Origin: Bryum argenteum
Lineage: Eukaryota > Streptophyta > Bryopsida > Bryales > Bryaceae
Length of the DNA: 64,000 bases
Assembly: GCA_037043015.1 (NCBI GenBank)
Contig: CM073329.1
Span: 2,000,648 to 2,064,647, forward strand
Direction: 5' to 3'
The position numbers and the translations under genes were made by a program. The notes under the pieces were generated by a model. It was not told the origin of the DNA. It did no database searches and was given only the letters and a program-made list of their open reading frames with translations. Of this stretch, positions 57,658-64,000 are shown one piece after another (position 1 is the first letter of the stretch; each line of letters opens with the position of its first letter).

Positions 57658-59928
57658 ATGGGGTTGTGTGATCAGGTCCTGATAGGTGTGCTAGTTTTGA
57701 TGGTGTACTTGGTTCATTCTGCTCAGTCTAACAACTTCAGTTACGTCATATTCAACTCGCCGGACAATTTCTCCATGGTGGGTGATACATACTACCACCC
57801 CGACACAACCTCATTTTTGCTCAACTCTGCGGCGTACTCGCTGGACACTCGAACTCAGAGCTGCGCGCAGTTGTCTTTCAAAGACAAAATCAGGATGAAA
57901 GACAAAGTTACTGGTGCAGTGGCATCGTTTCAGACTGCCTTCACTTTCGAAATTTCAGGGTTGAACTACAGGTATAGTGCATCGGGCTACCTACATGGAG
58001 ATGGGATGGCTTTCACATTCGCCGTGAACCAAACTCCTTGGGACGGTGGAGGGACGATGTGCCTGCTGAAAGCCGCCAATGATGGGCAGACCTCGAACAG
58101 GATGTTCGCTGTGGAGTTTGACACCTATTATAACAAGGAATACAACGACACCAGCAACAACCACATCGGCGTCAACGTCAATAGCATGGTCTCCAAGTCG
58201 GTCCACAACCTCTGTGGCAGTACCGTTCAAAACTGCACGTACTTGTGCAACGGAGGCCAATTCACAGCTTGGGTCGATTACAACCACAGCGCGCAGAAGC
58301 TGGACGTGTATCTTGCTAACGGCACGTTGCTCGAGATGGTCCAAAAACCACCCAAACCCTTGATCGAGACGACCCTATCCTTGACAGAGCTTGTCGATGA
58401 GTACATGTATGTCGGGTTCAGGTCAAGTGTCGGTCGACAAAACGAGGTTCACCAGGTTCAAGGTTGGCAATTCACAAGCTTCGGAATGCCTGCAGAACAC
58501 GTTGGCGCCCTACCTCCTCGACCAGACCTTCAACCAGATCGTCTTCGTTCTTCAGCTGCAATGAATGTTGGCATCATTGCAGGAGTTTGCGTTGGAGCTC
58601 TTGTCATGCTGTTGCTTCTAGGATTCTTGGCTGCGAGACATCGTAGGAAGGTTTCCAGGCACGTCAGAAAGTTCAGTCTGGTGGATCGAAACCTCATGCC
58701 GCGTATGTTCACCTACAAAGAGCTCAGCAAAGCCACCAAAAACTTCAGTAGAAGCGAGTTGCTCGGAAGTGGTGGCTTTGGAGCTGTCTACCGCGGCACG
58801 CTCCCCTCAGGTAACGTTGTGGCAGTGAAAAGGATGATACACCAGACTAAACACGGCGAGGAGGGTTTCCAGGCAGAAGCCGCGAGCCTCAGCCAGATTC
58901 GGCACCGGAATCTGGTGCAGCTGCGAGGATGGTGCCACGAGGAAGATCAGCTGCTGCTCGTCTATGACTTCCTGTGCAACGGCAGCCTGGATGAGTGGCT
59001 CCATCGATTCGAGTCGAAACAAGAAGGCAAGGGGCCCTTCCGTAACACATTAGAGGCACTGCCGTTGCAGCTGCGCCACTCCATTGTCAGCGGTGTGGCT
59101 GGCGCGCTGTTGTACTTGCACGAGGAGTGCAAACAGTGCGTATTACATCGCGACATCAAGTCTAGCAACGTCCTTCTGGACGAAGACCTGAATGCATACT
59201 TGGGAGACTTCGGGCTTGCTCGTCTCATCGATCACCAGAAGATGGAGAAGACGACCATGATGGCCGGAACTTTGGGATACATGGCGCCGGAGATGCCAAC
59301 CACGTTGAAGGCCACCAAGGAGTCGGACGTGTACAGCTTCGGCGTACTTCTACTGGAGGTCGTTTGCGGAGTGCGACCGCTTGACGTGAGCGCCATCGAG
59401 CGTGGAGACGGCACATTAGTGGACAGGGTATGGCGCGCACACACAGCAGGCAGTATACTTCTTGTGGCGGATGAGAAACTGGGTTCATTTCCACCAGACG
59501 ATTTGGATTCGCACGAGGCGTCAAGTTTGCTGCTGGTAGAGAATGTGAGCCTTTCGGCAGCAATGGAAGCCAAGAAGTTGGTGGTGAATCTACTGCAGTT
59601 GGGGCTTCTGTGCTGCAACCCTAATCCTGAGGATCGACCATCCATGCGACTGGTGTCCCAATTGCTGCAGGCTCCGGAGATCATGGACACGGCGATGCCT
59701 GCCGTACCCAGATGCAAACCTCACGCCAATTACTCTGCCGCAGGATTTTCTCAAATGAAAATGATCCGTTCACCTCCTACTTCGTCGTATGGCGACACCT
59801 CTGTGGAGGCGGGGCATGGCTCATCATCCCAGTCCACTCCGCCGTCCTCCGGTATTTCGATCGGAGAGGTTGCCGACGTGCATAAATCTGTTGGAACCAT
59901 CTCATTATCAAGCTTTTCGGGTCGATAG
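57658..59928 (+). CDS. L-type lectin receptor-like kinase (LecRLK-4), intact
   Basis: This 756-residue paralogue has the same plan as LecRLK-1: signal peptide (MGLCDQVLIGVLVLMVYLVH), lectin domain with GDGMAF, AVEFDTYYN and SNNHIG, membrane span, and a kinase with GSGGFG, VAVKRM, HRD, DFG and APE. It lacks the glycine after LVH found in the others, has a 3-residue insert around LDTRTQSC, and is the most distinct copy in the loop around YRYSASGYLH, which is next to the predicted sugar-binding D in GDGMAF. This may alter ligand preference (inference). Its juxtamembrane segment (AARHRRKVSRHVRKF) matches LecRLK-1, while the C-terminus (ADVHKSVG, AMEAKK) matches LecRLK-3. The 3' flank diverges from the other copies after about 59990. 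Confidence 0.92.
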   Translation: MGLCDQVLIGVLVLMVYLVHSAQSNNFSYVIFNSPDNFSMVGDTYYHPDTTSFLLNSAAYSLDTRTQSCAQLSFKDKIRMKDKVTGAVASFQTAFTFEISGLNYRYSASGYLHGDGMAFTFAVNQTPWDGGGTMCLLKAANDGQTSNRMFAVEFDTYYNKEYNDTSNNHIGVNVNSMVSKSVHNLCGSTVQNCTYLCNGGQFTAWVDYNHSAQKLDVYLANGTLLEMVQKPPKPLIETTLSLTELVDEYMYVGFRSSVGRQNEVHQVQGWQFTSFGMPAEHVGALPPRPDLQPDRLRSSAAMNVGIIAGVCVGALVMLLLLGFLAARHRRKVSRHVRKFSLVDRNLMPRMFTYKELSKATKNFSRSELLGSGGFGAVYRGTLPSGNVVAVKRMIHQTKHGEEGFQAEAASLSQIRHRNLVQLRGWCHEEDQLLLVYDFLCNGSLDEWLHRFESKQEGKGPFRNTLEALPLQLRHSIVSGVAGALLYLHEECKQCVLHRDIKSSNVLLDEDLNAYLGDFGLARLIDHQKMEKTTMMAGTLGYMAPEMPTTLKATKESDVYSFGVLLLEVVCGVRPLDVSAIERGDGTLVDRVWRAHTAGSILLVADEKLGSFPPDDLDSHEASSLLLVENVSLSAAMEAKKLVVNLLQLGLLCCNPNPEDRPSMRLVSQLLQAPEIMDTAMPAVPRCKPHANYSAAGFSQMKMIRSPPTSSYGDTSVEAGHGSSSQSTPPSSGISIGEVADVHKSVGTISLSSFSGR

Positions 59929-59989
59929 ATGAGCTCAGAAATGGTGTCTGCGCGTATTGTCTAGAACTGCAACTTATAGGATGGTTCAA

Positions 59990-60714
59990 TACCAGTTATC
60001 CAGAAAGCCGAGCACATAGATTCACCTTTGAATCCCGCTGTATTGTAACTGCACGAGTATCTGACCTTTATTACCGACAAAGATCAAAAAACCTCGTTCT
60101 CACATCGTCACATGTACAACTGCCCTCCAATATATACAAAAGTGAATATAACCAGGATGCCATTCACGCATTCAGCTATTCATCCAGTGTGCCTTCAATG
60201 TGTCCCAAGTCTTAAGTACAAGGATTTTGTACAACCCAAGTTCAGTTAAAGTCACTGTCGCGTGAGCAATTTATGAAAAGTTCTCACTTGAATGTTGTCA
60301 AACAGGCTCGTAAGGTTGATTGTCCTAAAAGCAGCAACTTAGGAGATCTGACCTATTTTTAGCACTACTAAATTCAAAATAAAATTATGACCACATTCGA
60401 AATAGGTTTTCAGGAGGGTTGCAAAAATTTGCAGCATGTAATTCGCATTTGTGAATTTTATACAAAATTCCAAAGTGCTAAGTAAGATTTGACCCAATTG
60501 CGTTATATACAAATGAGGTACATCTGTATTTTCACAATCTACAAATGAGGTACACCGCGCTTTTAGGTCCCCTGGCGCTTTTAGGTAGTCCAACCGTAGT
60601 CTGAGACATTTGGTGCAATTGAGCAAACAAGGTCACAGTGCCACGGAAGGAATGAACGACTGTGAAGGACCTCCATCCATTTCTGGCCATTGGGCCTTTT
60701 GTTGATCCTTCAAA
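59990..60714. other. LecRLK-4 3' flank, nothing recognised
   Basis: Not shared with the other LecRLK flanks. GAGGTACA-containing strings are repeated near 60514 and 60547. No gene. Confidence 0.4.
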
Positions 60715-60716
60715 TT

Positions 60717-60801
60717 CGAAATACGGATTAGCCCAATTTCGAAATACGGATTAGCCCAATTTGAATTTCAGTGATCAACGAATTTCAGTGATCAACGGAT
60801 T
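60717..60801. repeat. Short tandem duplications
   Basis: CGAAATACGGATTAGCCCAA occurs twice (about 60717 and 60740), followed by two copies of AATTTCAGTGATCAACG (about 60764 and 60781). They sit at the left edge of the next inverted-repeat element and resemble its end sequence. Confidence 0.75.
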
Positions 60802-61058
60802 CCGTATTTCAGTGCTATCAGCGTTTCTCGGAGCCCAATCACCCAATGGGATTTTTTCTTCAAAAACTCTGGAAAGTTCCATTTGGACTTACCGTCGGCC
60901 GTTTTTGATAATTTTGAATTCAAATTTGAGGCATGCGACCCTGAATAACTCACGTGGGCACACTCCTTGGCATTTAAAGCCTCTACTTCAAAAACTAAGG
61001 GGCTCTTTACCCATCCCCTCCATAGCCCCCGACAAATGCTCGTAGCACTGAAATACGG
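60802..61058. mobile_element. Inverted-repeat element (MITE), 257 bp
   Basis: Perfect 16-bp inverted ends CCGTATTTCAGTGCTA (60802-60817 and 61043-61058). The interior matches 63355-63560, a second copy with eroded ends. The target duplication is unclear, so the superfamily is unassigned. Confidence 0.6.
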
Positions 61059-62199
61059 TGATCCCTTCAAATTGCCTTCGGAGTAATTTCTCAGTATAGT
61101 GTATTATATGTATTAGGCACTGATTGTATATACTCACCTTGAGTGCATAATACATAATTAATGACCCTTGTGAAAGATGCCACTTAAGAAATTTTGCAAA
61201 ATGAATTACTGTGAGTTGGTGAAATAGTGGGTTGTTAGGAATATTCATGTACTCCGGCAACCTTGGTTCTAGACTAATTCTATAGTACAAGCTGTAAAGT
61301 TTTATTTTCCCTCGAGGACAAAGTGAGATAGGTTTCCTCCTCCACAAGAATTTTATCAGAAAACGTGAAAATCATGGTTCGCAACTTCGCATTGATTGAT
61401 TGTTGAAATTGTCATGTCATGTAGACATATCATAAGTGATAGTTTGCAAAGAGGGTTTATTCGAGCCAACACTACAAGGGTTTGAATGAGTGTTATTATA
61501 TATTTCAATTCTTAATTTGTCAAATTCCCTATCGTCAAGAAGGGGAACAATCCGCCTATTTTCTTTGATCTAATTACATTTACTCAATTTTTGTATCATA
61601 TTGGTAATATTCTCTGTAGATCATACTCTTGCTATCTTGTTGAATTTGTCTTATAGGTTCTCTCAAATCTACCTCTTGTTATGAATTTCAGAGAACCTAC
61701 CGTACAAATTAAATGGGACGAAGGGAGTAATAATTAAACATATTTTTACAAATTTGAAGAAATTAAAACTCTTCTCATGTTAAAGAAGAGTCACTTTCAA
61801 GGTTCAAAATAAAATTTTGGCAAGCTATAATCACCCAAAAACAAATAGCTAGTAGAATCTCTACACATTCAACTTATATCGAGATTTTACACTGATCTAA
61901 TTCGTTCTTAGTCTTTTTAATCAAAGTACTAAGGCATGTTCCTATCGTTTAAATCGTTTATACAATGATGAAATTTCTCTATTCATGTATTGTTTGATTT
62001 CATATCAAACTAATTGTAGATTAAAGTATTTTCCTTGCATATACTAATAACATACCCTTGTTGAATTTCTAGGGCAGAGAGAGAACATCTGACTGTGATT
62101 TCTGTGACTTCAAAGTTCTGTGACTTTAATACAAAGTCATTATTTCACAGAGATATTAAATCTGGAGCAAATCGAATGCATGGAATGTGGCTAATAATA
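61059..62199. other. Intergenic DNA with a Stowaway-like terminus near 61716-61730
   Basis: AAATGGGACGAAGGGAGTA near 61716 is close to the complement of plant Stowaway (mariner) MITE ends, but no partner end is visible, so at most a solo or truncated end. No gene in this stretch. Confidence 0.3.
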
Positions 62200-62212
62200 C
62201 AAATGGCCCCAT

Positions 62213-62290
62213 GATCTTGTGAATTGGTCTCATGGCCTTGTGAATTGGCTCCACGGCTTTGTGAATTGACCCCATGGCCTTGTTTTTCCT
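62213..62290. repeat. Short tandem array
   Basis: Three to four diverged units of about 23 bp containing CTTGTGAATTGGCTCCA-like strings. It lies within a region whose right part (62432-62450) resembles an end of the 48336-48495 MITE. Confidence 0.6.
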
Positions 62291-62569
62291 ATTACAAATT
62301 GGCCCCAAGGGCTTTACACATGGGGAATTGGCTCACCCTTTATTAATTTTTGAGGTGTTTCCTAAGTGGTCCATGGAGCCAACTAGACTCAAAATGTGAG
62401 TGAATTGGTTTAAAGATTTGTTGCCCTTGACTCCCCATGTAAAGCGTCCCTAAGATTTGCCTGAAGACGAAGATGGACAAGAAGGCTTAGATGGGGAGAA
62501 AGCCTAGGAGGGGCAAGGTTTTAGTCGGCAGCCCGATGACAACCCAAAGGCATACTAGCTCTCCCCGAA

Positions 62570-62821
62570 GATAGATAGAAACTCCGGTCCCATTCTAAGG
62601 GGCCAGCGTGAATGGAGTGTCCGTTCGTAATGATAATAACCCGATGCCCACTAGACAAGGGGAAATCAGAACAATACTACTTCCCCCTTTGGAGGGTGGG
62701 CACTATGACTACGCCAGTTTCTAACAAGTTACCAGCCTTGAAGATACTTGACATAGTATCCCTCAAAGGACTTTGAGGTACCCATACAACGAGGTTCAAG
62801 GACCCCACCATAATTGGGTGG
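62570..62821 (+). repeat. Direct repeat, copy A (partner 63599-63848)
   Basis: About 252 bp beginning GATAGATAGAAACTC, with about 85 percent similarity by eye to 63599-63848 in the same orientation, 1029 bp apart. Sequence outside the pair differs. The function is unknown. Confidence 0.75.
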
Positions 62822-63354
62822 ACTATGGTGCTGGCTCTCCCCACAATAAACTCGTGGGGCAAAATGCAGTGATCCGAACAGTCCCCTCAGGATTTGTTGG
62901 TGATGGTCTATGAATTGCATTTATCGCCCATGCCGACAACTGAATTTCGCCCTTTTAGCCTTACAGACAAATAAGACCACTCCGTATGTCTGGAAGTCTT
63001 ACCATCCTCGGTACAAGCAGCGCCTCTTCGAGCCGCTCACTAAATCCAATCACCACTTAGGTGGGGCCCCAGTTTTTTGTTTTTCCATTTTTGACCCCCT
63101 CAAGGTCATTTTTTATTTTTATTTTTTTGAAATTTGGGGTCTGCACCCCCATTTTGCCGAAGGGGGCCTCTTCATGGAATTTTAAGGCCTTAAACACAAA
63201 ATAATACCGGACAGCCTTTTATTAGTCTCCCTCCGTATTTGGAAATTCCAAGGGGAACATGGATTGGATTTAGTGTCCGGCCCTCTTTGATATGGACAAA
63301 CGATTTGAACACGGTGTAGCATAAACATATTTATTAGGACGATCATATTTCGCC

Positions 63355-63565
63355 CCTATTGCGGAGCCAGCCCAGCCAATGGACTTTTTTCTTCAAAATC
63401 CCTGGAATTTTCAATAGGACCCCGAGAACCATTTTGGATTGTTTTAAATTCAAAAATGGGGTCGGCGGCCCCAAATTGGTCTGGAATCCAAACTCCTTGG
63501 CATTCAAATCTATAAACAAAAAATTAGGGGCTCTTTACCCCTCCCCTTCCCTTGCCCGGATATGC
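63355..63565. repeat. Second copy of the 60802-61058 element interior
   Basis: It shares blocks such as TTTTTTCTTCAAAA, AACTCCTTGGCATT and GGGGCTCTTTACCC in the same order as 60845-61015, but lacks the clean inverted ends. Confidence 0.65.
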
Positions 63566-63598
63566 TTATAGGAGTATTTTACAATTTGTTGAGCAGTA

Positions 63599-63848
63599 GA
63601 TAGATAGAAACTCTGGTCCCTTTCTAAGGGGCTGGCGTGTATGAAGTGTCCGTTCGTAATGCTAATAACCCGATGCCTACTAGACAAGGTGAAATTGGGA
63701 CAATACTACTTCCCCTTTCGAGGGTCTTTAACTACACTAGTTTCTAGCTAGTTACTAGTGCATTAAAGATACTTGACATAGTATCCCCCAAAAGGCTTTG
63801 AGGTATCCATACAACAAGGTCCAAGGACCCCACACCATATTTGGGTGG
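63599..63848 (+). repeat. Direct repeat, copy B (partner 62570-62821)
   Basis: Same order of blocks as copy A: GTGTCCGTTCGTAATG, then AATAACCCGATGCC, then ACTTGACATAGTATCCC, then CAAGGACCCCAC. Several small indels separate the two. Confidence 0.75.
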
Positions 63849-63902
63849 TGATGTTAGGCAATATCTATAACGCATTGAGATTATCAAACATTTTAACCTT
63901 AA

Positions 63903-64000
63903 CCCCTAAATTTCCTTGTTGTTTTTGGAACCTTGAAACCTCAAAACTGCCATTTTCTACCACTATGTACTCCCGGCGGTACGAGTCATATTTTTTTACT
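63903..64000. mobile_element. Left end of a piggyBac-family element, cut by the window edge
   Basis: TTAA (63899-63902) is followed by CCCCTAAATTTCCTTG and, about 40 bp in, the family subterminal motif as AAAACTGCCATTTTCTACCA. The right end is outside the window. Confidence 0.65.

Noticed and set aside
62570-63848. Terminal repeats of a small retroelement
   Set aside because: No TG...CA borders, no primer-binding or polypurine site, no coding domain between them and no target duplication. Treated as plain direct repeats.

Overview
The window is nuclear DNA of a land plant. The evidence is four copies of an intronless L-type lectin receptor-like kinase (legume-lectin ectodomain, one membrane span, RD-type Ser/Thr kinase) embedded in AT-rich, transposon-dense DNA. 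I cannot name the species. The repeat load and a piggyBac element make me lean weakly towards a large-genome, perhaps non-seed, plant, but this is inference. I found no rRNA gene, confident tRNA gene, CRISPR array or retroviral element.

Layout. 1-14 kb: mostly repeats, with a TTAA-flanked non-autonomous element (2191-3164), a Harbinger MITE (4204-4676) and a decayed hAT transposase (6530-9171, minus). 14-25 kb: LecRLK-1 (14246-16522, plus), then a TA-flanked MITE, a 3.45-kb PIF/Harbinger element with transposase and Myb/SANT-like accessory gene (17294-20747), a 2-kb non-autonomous relative beside it (20769-22770) and further TTAA elements. 25-31 kb: a C-rich tract, a Harbinger relic and LecRLK-2 (26863-29139, minus), whose upstream DNA is an inverted copy of that of LecRLK-1. 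31-38 kb: dispersed repeats without a convincing gene. 38-45 kb: LecRLK-3 (38859-41361, plus), broken by a 217-bp Mutator-like MITE, followed by a downstream block matching that of LecRLK-1. 45-57 kb: repeats and a 5.7-kb piggyBac element (51167-56866). 57-60 kb: LecRLK-4 (57658-59928, plus). 60-64 kb: small inverted-repeat elements and direct repeats.

How it fits together. The locus is a lectin-receptor-kinase cluster grown by segmental duplication. Because whole flanks were duplicated, many insertions in one copy can be compared with an unoccupied site in another copy inside the same window. This fixes the ends and target duplications of about ten elements by direct reading. At least three groups of TTAA-targeting elements are present: the 5.7-kb piggyBac with roughly 940-bp deletion derivatives, a group with CCCTTAAACG ends, and a 1.28-kb element with CACTAGGAC ends and subterminal palindromes. 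The receptor genes look like mosaics of one another, which suggests gene conversion. LecRLK-1, -2 and -4 read as intact proteins of 758, 758 and 756 residues. LecRLK-3 would also have 758 codons without its insertion.
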